From: Phycisphaerales bacterium
GTDB taxonomy: Bacteria; Planctomycetota; Phycisphaerae; Phycisphaerales; UBA1924
Direction: 5' to 3'
Assembly: GCA_029260475.1 (NCBI GenBank)
Contig: JAJDDE010000043.1
Span: forward strand, 1 to 41,794
Length of the DNA: 41,794 nt
Within the stretch, counting starts at the first letter, position 1; the number at the start of each line of letters is the position of its first letter. Below are positions 8,587 through 15,960 of the stretch, in pieces. The notes beneath the pieces are model-generated. The model saw only the letters and a program-made list of their open reading frames with translations, did no database searches and was not told the origin of the DNA. The translations under genes were made by a program, and so were the position numbers.

Positions 8587-8614
8587 TTGCACCTGGCGGG
8601 AAATTTTGTAGATT
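8587..8614 (+). promoter_or_regulatory. Weak candidate promoter for the sigma factor gene
   Basis: TTGCAC (8587-8592) and TAGATT (8609-8614) are 16 bases apart in an AT-richer pocket (AAATTTTGTAGATTG) of otherwise GC-rich DNA. The match to consensus is modest. It would give a leader of about 255 bases. Confidence 0.3.
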
Positions 8615-8810
8615 GTTTGACCCGGCGCGCAGAACCAAACACGCCGCTGAGCCGTATACACCTATCCGGTGAGCTCTTTGCAGGTGGGACCTGTGCTGGG
8701 GTTTGTCAGGGCACGACGGTGTGCGTCCGGGGACGAAGAAAAGTGGGTGGTCTCGCTGCGTGAGGTTCGTTTGATCTCGCGGGACCATACGTACGGAACA
8801 ATGGGTCAGC

Positions 8811-8856
8811 TTTCACTCAGGAGTGAAACCGACCTTCGATGCGGCACGAACGCCGC
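8811..8856 (+). promoter_or_regulatory. Two hairpins in the leader directly before the sigma factor RBS
   Basis: TTTCACTC/GAGTGAAA (8811-8818 with 8821-8828) is a perfect inverted repeat containing an AGGAG sequence. GCGGC/GCCGC (8841-8845 with 8852-8856) follows. The likely RBS AGGA is at 8863-8866 and the ATG at 8876, so the folded leader could influence translation. Confidence 0.5.
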
Positions 8857-8875
8857 AGCATCAGGACGGTGCAAT

Positions 8876-9946
8876 ATGAAGCGATATGCCAACAACTCTC
8901 CTCTCGATCGGGTCCAGCGACGGCGCGGGATCTCGATGCAGGCCGGCACGACCGCCGGCAAGAAGGCGGTCCGCGCCCTCTCTGCGCGTGACCGCGCCGA
9001 GCTGCGTCTGCTCCTCGAGAAGGAGATGGACCTCATCGATAACCCGCTCTTCCCGGAGCCTCACGCCGAGAAGTCGATCTACGACGACGCCCCGGACGTG
9101 AAGAAGCCCGACGCCTCGTGGTACCACCCGGTGATGGACGACCTGGGCTCCAAGACCCGGACGCCCAAGAGCTCCGAGCAGGTGATCCTGACGGGCGCCG
9201 AGGAGAAGATCCTCTTCCTGCAGTTCAACTACGCCCGCTGGAAGGTGCGTGAGCTGCAGCGTGAGGTCGCCGCCTCTGCCTCGAAGGTTCCGACCGACGA
9301 GCAGGGCCGTGAGATGCTGAAGTGGTACCGCTACTCGAAGCGGATGCGTGAGCAGATCGCCGAGACCAACCTCGCGTTGGTGCTGGCGATGGCCAAGCGC
9401 ACCCGCATGAGCGAGGTGGACTTTGCTGATCTCGTCTCCGAGGGCAACATGGCGTTGCTCCGCGCGGTGGACAAGTTCGACTGCGAGCGTGGGTTCAAGT
9501 TCTCGACGTACGCCTGCCGTGCGATCCTGAAGGCGTTCAGCCGTCAGGGGATGAAGCTGAGCAAGTACCGCCAGCGCTTCCCGACCGACTTCGATCCCAA
9601 GCTCGAGAAGAGCAACCACCTCGATACGAAGCGCCAGGAGTTCGTGCACGACGCGGCCTCCGAGGTCAAGCGGATCGTGATGGACAACCAGTGCGAGCTG
9701 TCCGCCATCGAGCGGACCGTCATCGAGCACCGCTTCCGCCTCACCACCCCCGAGGACACGAGCAAGCCCATGACGCTCGAGCAGGTCGGCCAGATCATCG
9801 GCGTGACCAAGGAACGCGTGCGTCAGATCCAGAACAAGGCGCTCGAGAAGATCCGCACCGAGCTCGAGGAGAACTACCTCGAGGGCCCTCGGCGCGAAGA
9901 AGAGCAGGAAGCCGACGGGCGCATGCTCGCCGCCCTCCTGAACTGA
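8876..9946 (+). CDS. RNA polymerase sigma factor, sigma-70 family (RpoD-related)
   Basis: Directs RNA polymerase to promoters. The 356-residue protein has region 2 at about 160-222 (NLALVLAMAKR, DLVSEGNMALLRAVDKFD, FKFSTYACRAILKAF), a divergent region 3, and a full region 4 at about 272-332 (SAIERTVIEHRF, LEQVGQIIGVTKERVRQIQNKALEKIR). Region 4 has the long RpoD-type HTH, but region 2.3-2.4 differs from canonical RpoD (no WWIRQAI), so it is probably an alternative group 2/3-like factor. The start at 8876 has AGGA 9 bases upstream; longer readings up to 8669 contain no recognisable domain. It has a structured leader and a strong terminator. Confidence 0.9.
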   Translation: MKRYANNSPLDRVQRRRGISMQAGTTAGKKAVRALSARDRAELRLLLEKEMDLIDNPLFPEPHAEKSIYDDAPDVKKPDASWYHPVMDDLGSKTRTPKSSEQVILTGAEEKILFLQFNYARWKVRELQREVAASASKVPTDEQGREMLKWYRYSKRMREQIAETNLALVLAMAKRTRMSEVDFADLVSEGNMALLRAVDKFDCERGFKFSTYACRAILKAFSRQGMKLSKYRQRFPTDFDPKLEKSNHLDTKRQEFVHDAASEVKRIVMDNQCELSAIERTVIEHRFRLTTPEDTSKPMTLEQVGQIIGVTKERVRQIQNKALEKIRTELEENYLEGPRREEEQEADGRMLAALLN

Positions 9947-9978
9947 TCGTTCCCGAGCGTCTTTACGACTCTTCCCGA

Positions 9979-10008
9979 CGCCCGCCTCTTCGGAGGCGGG
10001 CGTTTTTT
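9979..10008 (+). terminator. Rho-independent terminator of the sigma factor gene
   Basis: A perfect 10-bp stem (9979-9988 with 9993-10002) with a TTCG tetraloop is followed by six T residues (10003-10008). It lies 32 bases after the stop codon. Confidence 0.92.
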
Positions 10009-10027
10009 ATGCGCTGCGCGGGAGGAG

Positions 10028-10070
10028 TACGCGGAGTAACAGAGGTGGCGGAGGGCGCAGAGGGGGAGGG
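10028..10070 (+). repeat. Short purine-rich imperfect direct repeats
   Basis: Two copies of a unit of about 17 bases of the form GCGGAG(3-4)CAGAGG start at 10031 and 10048, followed by more GAGGG-type sequence. Such purine-rich GCGGAG/CAGAGG tracts are often scattered between genes in large bacterial genomes. Function unknown. Confidence 0.35.
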
Positions 10071-10112
10071 AAGAGGGTTTGGGAATCGGGAGGGCGCGGG
10101 TAGGGTGGGGTG

Positions 10113-10742
10113 ATGAGGCGACTGTGCTGGTGGGCTTTGGTGGTTGGGTTGGCGGTGTTGCCGTTTGTTGTTGTGGTGGGGCATCCGTTGGCGGTGGCGC
10201 GTTGGGGGCGGGCGGATGTTGATCCCGGCGGGTTCGTCGGCGACACCGTGTTGACTTCGCATCGTCGAGACGCGACTAAGTTGTACTTCTCGGAGCCCAT
10301 GGGACAACTCGGGCGCCCTGTGTTTGCTCGGTGGAGGCCTCTTGAGGACGAGCAGATCGACGCGTATCGACGCATGGCGGACAACGCCCCGGAGGGCGAG
10401 TCGTATTGGGTGGAGTCCGCTCCGCGGGCGAGTTGGACGCTCGGGTACGGCTGGCCCTTCGTTTCGATGACGGAGGGGTATCAGTGGTATCCGGCGTCCG
10501 TCGGTGATCACTTTCCCATGCGCGGCGAGCGGCTCGGTTTTTCGCACAAATTCAGTTCGCTGACGAGGCTCTATGGAGCGCTGCCGACACGCGTTGTCTG
10601 GATCGGGATGATCGGTAACCTCGCGATGGTGGGCGCGGTGTGGTGGGCGACGGGGTGGTTCGTTCTGTTTCGTTTGCGGCGACTGCTCATGCGCCGCCGT
10701 TGGCCGCGGCGTGTGCGGTCGGTGCCGATATGCGGTGGGTGA
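10113..10742 (+). CDS. Small membrane protein that has lost its in-frame C-terminal zinc ribbon
   Basis: A 209-residue protein of unknown function: TM segment at about residues 4-24 (WWALVVGLAVLPFVVVV), an extracytoplasmic part with GYGWPFVS, and a second TM near residues 165-188. It is paralogous to the next gene. In the reading frame it ends RVRSVPICGG, but the +1 frame from 10711 to 10803 encodes CGRCRYAVGDLGVCPECGTAR, which is where the paralogue has its zinc ribbon. The break falls in CCGCGGCGTG at about 10704-10713, consistent with loss of two bases (or gain of one). GTG at 10110 is an alternative start. No clear RBS. Confidence 0.65.
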   Translation: MRRLCWWALVVGLAVLPFVVVVGHPLAVARWGRADVDPGGFVGDTVLTSHRRDATKLYFSEPMGQLGRPVFARWRPLEDEQIDAYRRMADNAPEGESYWVESAPRASWTLGYGWPFVSMTEGYQWYPASVGDHFPMRGERLGFSHKFSSLTRLYGALPTRVVWIGMIGNLAMVGAVWWATGWFVLFRLRRLLMRRRWPRRVRSVPICGG

Positions 10743-10803
10743 TCTCGGGGTGTGCCCTGAGTGTGGCACGGCGCGGCTGGTTCCGAAGGCGGTGACGGCT
10801 TGA
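10711..10803 (+). pseudogene. Detached zinc-ribbon tail of the preceding gene
   Basis: This frame, +1 relative to the upstream gene, encodes a CxxC...CPECG zinc ribbon (VCGRCRYAVGDLGVCPECG) and ends in TGA at 10801-10803. The stop overlaps the TTG start of the next gene at 10800, the kind of coupling seen throughout the window. This suggests the ancestral upstream gene ended at 10803. Confidence 0.6.
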
Positions 10804-11453
10804 GGCGCTTTGCGAAGTGGTGTGTGTTGGTGGGCATCGCGTTGTTGCCGTTTGTTGTGGTGGTTGGGCATCCGGTGTGGCAAGCGTGCTTCGCTGATCA
10901 TCGGGTGCTGCGATGGGACGGCCGATCGACGGCGCTCTTGTATGGAACCGGAACGATCAATGGTGACACCGTGGAGCAGAGACTCTTTCGGCGAGCGGGT
11001 TTGCGTCGCCCAGCACAATCGACAGTAATGCACATGTTCATCGGACAAGATGATTCGTGGGTTGGGGAAGACTTCGAGCCCGGGTTGTTGTCGTGGTCAC
11101 CAGATGACCCCGTGATTGCTATCGCGTGGAGTCAGCCGGCTCATCCTCTCGATTCCACAATGTCGTTCTCGATCGACTCATTCGGTTATGGCTGGCCCTT
11201 TGTATCCGCGGTTTCGGATTACGGCGGCGGCTTCGGTCGCCCGTTGTTGACCGGAATCAGTACCGGCACCAAGACCGCCAATGGACACGAGCGTGCGATC
11301 CCTACACGCTTGGTCTGGAGAGGGTGTTCTAACGAACTCGGCGCTCTACGGACTGGTTCTATGGCCGCCGTTGGTTCTCGCGTTGTGTCTTATGAACCGC
11401 TTCGTTCGTCGCTGTCGGTGGGCCCGCGGAGTGTGCGGGGGGTGCCGCTATGA
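10800..11453 (+). CDS. Paralogous small membrane protein, frameshifted before its second TM
   Basis: A 217-residue reading starting at TTG 10800 (overlapping TGA), with N-terminus LRRFAKWCVLVGIALLPFVVVV closely matching its upstream neighbour and the shared GYGWPFVS motif near the middle. After IPTRLVWRG (about 11296-11322) the similarity to the neighbour stops. It resumes in the +1 frame from about 11326, which encodes the second TM and the zinc ribbon. The in-frame tail after that point looks like random sequence. The ATG-like start further upstream at 10761 (GTG) lies inside the ribbon of the neighbour and is less likely. Function unknown. Confidence 0.6.
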   Translation: MRRFAKWCVLVGIALLPFVVVVGHPVWQACFADHRVLRWDGRSTALLYGTGTINGDTVEQRLFRRAGLRRPAQSTVMHMFIGQDDSWVGEDFEPGLLSWSPDDPVIAIAWSQPAHPLDSTMSFSIDSFGYGWPFVSAVSDYGGGFGRPLLTGISTGTKTANGHERAIPTRLVWRGCSNELGALRTGSMAAVGSRVVSYEPLRSSLSVGPRSVRGVPL

Positions 11454-11517
11454 GGTAGGCGAACTGGGTGTTTGCCCGGAGTGCGGCACGGCGCGGCCCG
11501 CTGCGAAGCGCGCGTGA
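11326..11517 (+). pseudogene. Detached second TM and zinc ribbon of the preceding gene
   Basis: The frame encodes a hydrophobic segment (ALYGLVLWPPLVLALCLM) followed by CGGCRYEVGELGVCPECGTAR, the planctomycete-style zinc ribbon, and stops at 11517. It is the natural continuation of the gene at 10800 if a one-base frame correction is made near 11320-11326. Confidence 0.6.
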
Positions 11518-11521
11518 CCAC

Positions 11522-11541
11522 CCCCGGGCTGCCGCCCGGGG
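11522..11541. repeat. GC-rich hairpin between convergent genes
   Basis: CCCCGGGC/GCCCGGGG (11522-11529 with 11534-11541) forms a perfect 8-bp stem with a 4-base loop. It lies in the 46-base gap between the zinc-ribbon gene and the convergent pseudopilin gene. There is no T-run on either side, so a terminator role is possible but unproven. Confidence 0.45.
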
Positions 11542-11563
11542 TTCGATCGGAGAGAGGCGGTGT

Positions 11564-12250
11564 TTAGTTGCTCACGCGCCGCGGCATCGCGCTGGCGACC
11601 ATGCGGAGCGCGGGGGGTGGGGCGTCGCTGCTGAGAGCGATGGACTCGGGCTGGGCGGGGTCGGCGGTGACGTCGATGGTCGCGCGTTCGAGGCGGGGGC
11701 CGATGGCGTACTTCAGCGTGAACTTGATGGCGCGGATCTGGTCGATGAGGAGGGATTCGGTCTCCTCGTTGTTGGTGAGGTTGGTGCGGACGAGCCAGAG
11801 CTCGCCGTTGCCGGTGGGCGTGAAGCCCAGGGCGGGCTCGGCTTCCTTGACGCCCCAGACGCGGTACTGCGCGCCCTCGCCCGGGTAGCGGTACTCGACG
11901 CGCATGGACTCGATGGGGTCGCCGTCATCGTCTCGCGCGGAGACGAACTCCATGAAGTCGCTGTAGATCGGGTTCTCGTTGGAATCGAGCACGTCGTCGG
12001 GCCAAGGGCGGAAGTCGCTGCCGGTGCGCACGAGCGAGAGGACGCGGTTGACGACGAGGCGCGTGACGACGTTGCTGCTGGCGGCGTCGGCGTTGGTCTC
12101 GTAGCCCTTGAACATCGTGTCGAGGCTGGTGAGCATCACGGTGAAGAGCAGGGCGCTGATGAGGATCGCGATCTGCATCTCGAGGATGGTGAAGGCGCGG
12201 CGGGACACACGGGTTAGAGATCGGTGCCACCGGGTGAGGTTGCGCTGCAT
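11564..12250 (-). CDS. Minor pseudopilin with type IV prepilin N-terminus
   Basis: A 228-residue prepilin-like protein. After a short basic leader it has the prepilin peptidase signature RRAFTILEMQIAILISALLFTV (cleavage before Phe; Glu5 present), which forms the hydrophobic helix used for assembly into a pilus or pseudopilus. The rest is a soluble domain with aromatic strands and no recognised motif. Its start at 12250 overlaps the TGA stop of the upstream PilX-like gene (TGATG). It is the last gene of the pilT-pilC run and probably a tip or minor subunit, in the manner of PilW/GspJ; the exact class is not clear. Confidence 0.8.
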   Translation of the reverse strand: MQRNLTRWHRSLTRVSRRAFTILEMQIAILISALLFTVMLTSLDTMFKGYETNADAASSNVVTRLVVNRVLSLVRTGSDFRPWPDDVLDSNENPIYSDFMEFVSARDDDGDPIESMRVEYRYPGEGAQYRVWGVKEAEPALGFTPTGNGELWLVRTNLTNNEETESLLIDQIRAIKFTLKYAIGPRLERATIDVTADPAQPESIALSSDAPPPALRMVASAMPRRVSN

Positions 12251-15042
12251 CAGATGCCCTCCTTGTAGCTGCCAGCGATGGGCGTGAGGGAGAGGGGGAG
12301 GGCGAGGCCGTCGGGGAGGATCATCTCGGGGTCTGCGATGAGTCGTGTGACGCCGACGCCGTCGTATGGGATGGCGCGCCGGTGGTGCAGCAGGGGGTCG
12401 GCGAGATCGTCGGGCACGCCGTCGTACATGGATTCCTCTTCGTCGATGACCATGAGCACGGGGTCGCCGTCGTCGTCCAAGGCGGTGTCCCAGCCGAGAT
12501 CCACGCGTCCGTCGCCGTCGAGGTCGGTGAGGCCCGCGGTGTCGATGGCCTCGAGGTCGCCGTCCTGGCTGGTTGCGTAGCCGATGGTGTTGTTGAAGTT
12601 GGCGGGGTTGCCGACGGCCTCGCCGTAATGGACGAGGGGCGCCTGGCCCCGGACGGGTGTGAAGGTGGCGATGACGACGCCGTTGATCTCGGCGTTGCCG
12701 CGCACGTCGAGGACGCCCGCGATGATGGCGCCGCGGAGGCGGACGTCTTGCGTGGGGGGCGGGTTGAGCGAGCCGATGTCCACGGACCACTCGGGCGCGA
12801 GCATGGAGCTCTTGGCGATCTCCTCGAGGTGATCGCTGTCGGGGTTGAGGTCCGGGTCGTTGGGGCTGGTGGGGTGCTCCTGCGCGTAGGCGGTGTCGCC
12901 GGTGAACTGGAGCTTGTTGCGGACGTGGGTGAAGTTCGCGGTGCGGTCGGCGATGACGGAGCCGACGATGGTGCAGTCGTGGAAGCGGATGTTGTTGGCG
13001 ACCAGTTTGGTGTCGTAGCAGCGGTCGCCGGCGGTGCCGTTGCCGTCGAGATCGACATCCACGACGAGCGCTTCTGGGAGCGCGTCGTAGCCCTCGGCGC
13101 TGGGGTCCGCGTAGGTCTTGTCGAGCGCGATGGCGCTGGCGGCGGGTGGCGGCGGGTACTTCAGCACGAGCTCGCCCGTGGGGCTTCGTTCCTGCTGGCC
13201 GTAGAAGGTCCAGGATTGGTGAGTGTTGAGCGTGTAGGACTCGACGCGCGTGATGCCGATGAAGGTGCAGTCGATGAAGAGGGCGTTGGTGCCCATGGGG
13301 ATGGTGACGTTGCGGAAGGTGACGCCGTCGATGGTGGGGCGTTCGTAGTAGTCGGCGGGCGAGGACGCGCCGAAGGGGGTGCCTTCGATGCGCACCGGCG
13401 GTGTCCAGCCGCCGCCCTTCTCGGCGGCGACCTGCGCCCAGAACCCCAGGGGGTTGCTGTCTGTCTGCAGGTCGCGCAGGGTCTGGCCCGCGGCGTCGAA
13501 GGAGTCTGCGGTGATGGTGGGCAGCTCGTCCTCGGTCGCGTCGAAGGTGACGGCCTGCTGGCCGTGCGCCGTGGAGATGGGGCCCTGCACGAATTCCTGG
13601 TAGCTGCCGACGGGGCTGTCGTTGATGGTCGCGGCCTCCCACGAGGCGCGGGAGGCGCGGAGGAAGAGGCCGCCACGAACCTTGGCGTACTGATCGCGGT
13701 AGTCGATGATGCCGTCGCGGTAGCCGAGCTCGACGTCGTTCTCGTCCACGTCGTCGGAGTCGAGCGTTCCGTCGGCGTTGTTGTCGCGGAAGGTGTCGTA
13801 GTTCCAGCTGCCGCCGGAGAAGCGACCGTTGTAGTAACCGTTGGCGTTGCGGTCAGGAACCGCGGAGTCGATGAGCAGGCCCAGCGCGTCGTTGCGCGTG
13901 AATTCCGGGGTGGCTGCTGCGGCGGACGTGCCCGCGGTCAGGTTCGACGAGAGCACGACGTACCCGCTCTGGTCGTCGTCGTAGTGCTTCAGGAAGATGT
14001 CGAAGTCATCGACGATGTCGTCCTTCGTGATGTCGGCGAAGGCGATGTCCGCCGAAGCGTCGCCGTCGTAGTCCTCGACGTTGATCTGCGCGAGTCCGAT
14101 GCGTTCGGTGGCGTGGTTCTCGCGGAGACGGTTGTCGCCGTCCACGTCGTAGGTGGCGACGGAGGCGTAGAAGTCGTCGAGCTTGCGGTCGAGGACGGGG
14201 TCGAGGCCGTAGAAGTCCGAGAGCGTCGCGGCGGGCGAGCCGTCGAGGGCGGTGTCTGTGGGGTCCATATCGGTGGAGTCGAAGGAGGAACCGATGGGGC
14301 CGTCCACGTTGCCGCCGACACCGATGATGGAGGGGACGTTGCTGAGGATCGCGTACTCCACGCGCTTGGCGACGCGGTAGGTGACCTCCGCGGTGCGCGT
14401 GACCCAGCGCTGCCTGGCGTAGTCCCAGTCGTAGCCGGTGACGACGACGGGGATCTCGCCGAAGGCGTCGGGGGGGCCGTAGGAGATCTGGCAGGCGCTG
14501 TAGATGATGCCGTTGTCGGCGTCGATGCCGATGGGGTCGGTGACGAGCCAGTCGTCACCCCGGTCGTACACGACGATGGGCGCCGGTGCGTTGTCGGGGT
14601 CGGCGCCTGTGATGACGTTGTCGAGGCTGTCGGCGGCGTGGCGGTTGGCGATGGCGGCCTGGATGGAGCGGGGGGATTCGTCCTCGGGGACACCGAACTT
14701 CGCGGGGATCACGCGCACGTCCGGCTCACCGGGCACGGGGCCGAACCAGAGGGTGTCGAGGTAGTCCGCGTCGATCTCGCCCTTGGCGACGTAGAAGCGC
14801 CCGACGGCGTCCTCGAGGCGTGACTGCGCGAGGATGAGGCCCGTGTCCACGGCGCCGTGCGAGCGCACGACGCGGAGGTAGCTGGCCGCGGAGCGCATGT
14901 TGCCCTGCGTCGCGACGGCCATCGCGCCCGCGAGCGAGGCGAACATGACGAGGAACATCATCGCGAGCACGCCCACCACGCCGCGCCTCTCGAGGCGCGC
15001 CAGGGCGATGAATTGCTGTTTGAGTGTGGGCGTGGCGTTCAT
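12250..15042 (-). CDS. Very large PilX-like protein (930 residues)
   Basis: The N-terminus has RRGVVGVLAMMFLVMFASLAGA at about residues 19-40, a hydrophobic helix like that of PilX/GspK-type minor pilins without the usual FTLIE. The very long remainder is acidic. It includes Ca-loop-like segments (DVDGDNRLREN, DVDLDGNGTAGD, DDFDIFLKHYDDDQSG). The last third resembles bactofilin-like or right-handed repeat stretches (GAIIAGVLDVRGNAEINGVVIATF). PilX proteins are usually under 250 residues, so this is several times the normal size. The start at 15042 is chosen because upstream codons lie in the spacer. It is 86 bases after the preceding pseudopilin gene and overlaps the following one. Confidence 0.8.
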   Translation of the reverse strand: MNATPTLKQQFIALARLERRGVVGVLAMMFLVMFASLAGAMAVATQGNMRSAASYLRVVRSHGAVDTGLILAQSRLEDAVGRFYVAKGEIDADYLDTLWFGPVPGEPDVRVIPAKFGVPEDESPRSIQAAIANRHAADSLDNVITGADPDNAPAPIVVYDRGDDWLVTDPIGIDADNGIIYSACQISYGPPDAFGEIPVVVTGYDWDYARQRWVTRTAEVTYRVAKRVEYAILSNVPSIIGVGGNVDGPIGSSFDSTDMDPTDTALDGSPAATLSDFYGLDPVLDRKLDDFYASVATYDVDGDNRLRENHATERIGLAQINVEDYDGDASADIAFADITKDDIVDDFDIFLKHYDDDQSGYVVLSSNLTAGTSAAAATPEFTRNDALGLLIDSAVPDRNANGYYNGRFSGGSWNYDTFRDNNADGTLDSDDVDENDVELGYRDGIIDYRDQYAKVRGGLFLRASRASWEAATINDSPVGSYQEFVQGPISTAHGQQAVTFDATEDELPTITADSFDAAGQTLRDLQTDSNPLGFWAQVAAEKGGGWTPPVRIEGTPFGASSPADYYERPTIDGVTFRNVTIPMGTNALFIDCTFIGITRVESYTLNTHQSWTFYGQQERSPTGELVLKYPPPPAASAIALDKTYADPSAEGYDALPEALVVDVDLDGNGTAGDRCYDTKLVANNIRFHDCTIVGSVIADRTANFTHVRNKLQFTGDTAYAQEHPTSPNDPDLNPDSDHLEEIAKSSMLAPEWSVDIGSLNPPPTQDVRLRGAIIAGVLDVRGNAEINGVVIATFTPVRGQAPLVHYGEAVGNPANFNNTIGYATSQDGDLEAIDTAGLTDLDGDGRVDLGWDTALDDDGDPVLMVIDEEESMYDGVPDDLADPLLHHRRAIPYDGVGVTRLIADPEMILPDGLALPLSLTPIAGSYKEGI

Positions 15043-15082
15043 GTCGTGGCTCCTGGAGCCTCCCTGGTGTGACCGACGGGCG

Positions 15083-15104
15083 GCCCCGGGCGCGAGCCCG
15101 GGGC
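15083..15104. repeat. GC-rich hairpin between two pseudopilin genes
   Basis: A perfect 9-bp stem (15083-15091 with 15096-15104) with a 4-base loop lies in the 86-base gap before the PilX-like gene. It resembles the hairpin at 11522-11541 in sequence (CCCCGGGC core). Confidence 0.45.
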
Positions 15105-15128
15105 TGGTGTTCGCGTGGAAGCGGTGGC

Positions 15129-15905
15129 TCAAGGCGGGACCACCCAGCTGACACGCGTGGTCGCGGGCGCGTTCTCGGTCCACTGGTTCTGGTAGAGGAT
15201 CCAGACGGTGACGCGGACCGGGTACTGGTTGATGCCGCGCACACTCGCGTCGTAGGCGTCGAGGTCCGCGGGCAGCGAGTAGTCGAAGGGATCGACGAGC
15301 TCGACCGAGACGCACTGGGTCCAGCCCTGCATCGCGATCACCTCTTCATCGCCGTCCAACTCTTCGGTGACGACGACGGCGTCCCAATCGACCTCTTCGA
15401 GGACCATGCCGTCGGCGCCCATGGGCCCGCTGTAACGGTTGCGGAGCGTGAAGCCGGCGGGGAGCGCGGTGGCGTCGCCGAAGACGGCGCCGTCGTAGTC
15501 GTCCAGGTCGTCGAAGTCCTCGGGGAGCAGCTCGTTGGGTTCGGGGCCGAAGCCGGTGAGGGTGTTCACGTCGCCGGGTGTCGTGAAGTAGAGGCCGCCG
15601 GAGAATCGGTCGTGGCGCGGCAGGGCGCGGGTGAGTTCGCGTACCTCGGAGGCGAGGTAGGCGGCGCTGGCGGCGTTGGAGGACCAGAGGGTGTTGGAGA
15701 GGAAGGCGCGCGGGGCCTGCCTGACGGCGAGGATGCCGACGAGGGTGATGGTCATCGCGAGCATCGTCTCGAGCAGGGTGAAGGCGCTTCTCTTGCGCGC
15801 TCGGTCGCGGCCTCCGAGAGCACGCCGGCTCTCGTGCGCCGGCGCCGGGGTGATCCCGGGGGGGCTCGTCGCAGGCGTCGGGATGTGCGCGCGCTTCGTG
15901 TTCAC
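15129..15905 (-). CDS. Minor pseudopilin (PilV/GspI-like)
   Basis: A 258-residue prepilin-like protein. An unusually long leader of about 38 residues, rich in Pro, Ala and Arg, precedes the cleavage signature RSAFTLLETMLAMTITLVGI. The C-terminal domain is soluble with an acidic patch (LLPEDFDDLDDYDGAVFGD). The start is GTG at 15905, which has an excellent RBS (GGAGGAG, 6 bases upstream); the longer reading to 15956 lacks one. It follows pilC by 55 bases and is probably in the same operon. Its closest class is the PilV/GspI type, judged only from gene order and length. Confidence 0.78.
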   Translation of the reverse strand: MNTKRAHIPTPATSPPGITPAPAHESRRALGGRDRARKRSAFTLLETMLAMTITLVGILAVRQAPRAFLSNTLWSSNAASAAYLASEVRELTRALPRHDRFSGGLYFTTPGDVNTLTGFGPEPNELLPEDFDDLDDYDGAVFGDATALPAGFTLRNRYSGPMGADGMVLEEVDWDAVVVTEELDGDEEVIAMQGWTQCVSVELVDPFDYSLPADLDAYDASVRGINQYPVRVTVWILYQNQWTENAPATTRVSWVVPP

Positions 15906-15960
15906 ATTCGCTCCTCCGTGGGGTGCGCACCTAGGGCGCTCCCACAGAGAGAGCATCGGA

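Larger units (their letters stand above)
8184..8875. other. Intergenic regulatory region between sodA and sigma factor gene
   Basis: This 692-base stretch has no open reading frame with convincing protein features. It holds the candidate sod promoter (8236-8263), three dyads (8330-8410), a candidate plus-strand promoter (8587-8614) and two hairpins just before the sigma factor RBS (8811-8856). An in-frame ATG at 8801 could extend the sigma factor but no family conservation is visible there. No tRNA-like fold was found. Confidence 0.6.

Noticed and set aside
8304-8788. Several ORFs of 66-115 residues on both strands between sodA and the sigma gene
   Set aside because: They overlap each other and perfect dyads, lack RBS and recognisable motifs.
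10015-10080. CRISPR array or tandem repeat locus
   Set aside because: Only about two imperfect 17-base purine-rich units, no regular spacers and no cas genes.
10704-10713. Conserved programmed +1 frameshift site in the zinc-ribbon genes
   Set aside because: The frame breaks in the two paralogues are at different positions relative to TM2 and share no slippery sequence, so independent mutation or error is more likely.
11522-11541. Bidirectional Rho-independent terminator between convergent genes
   Set aside because: The stem is perfect but no T-run follows on either strand; kept only as a hairpin repeat.
12382-14823. Plus-strand reading of 813 residues
   Set aside because: Antisense to the PilX-like gene; composition (VVAVD, GG, VEV repeats) is that of a shadow frame, and there is no RBS.
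15043-15315. N-terminal extension of the PilX-like gene
   Set aside because: The extra residues are low-complexity Arg-rich and overlap the end of the preceding pseudopilin gene; ATG 15042 fits a pilin-like N-terminus.
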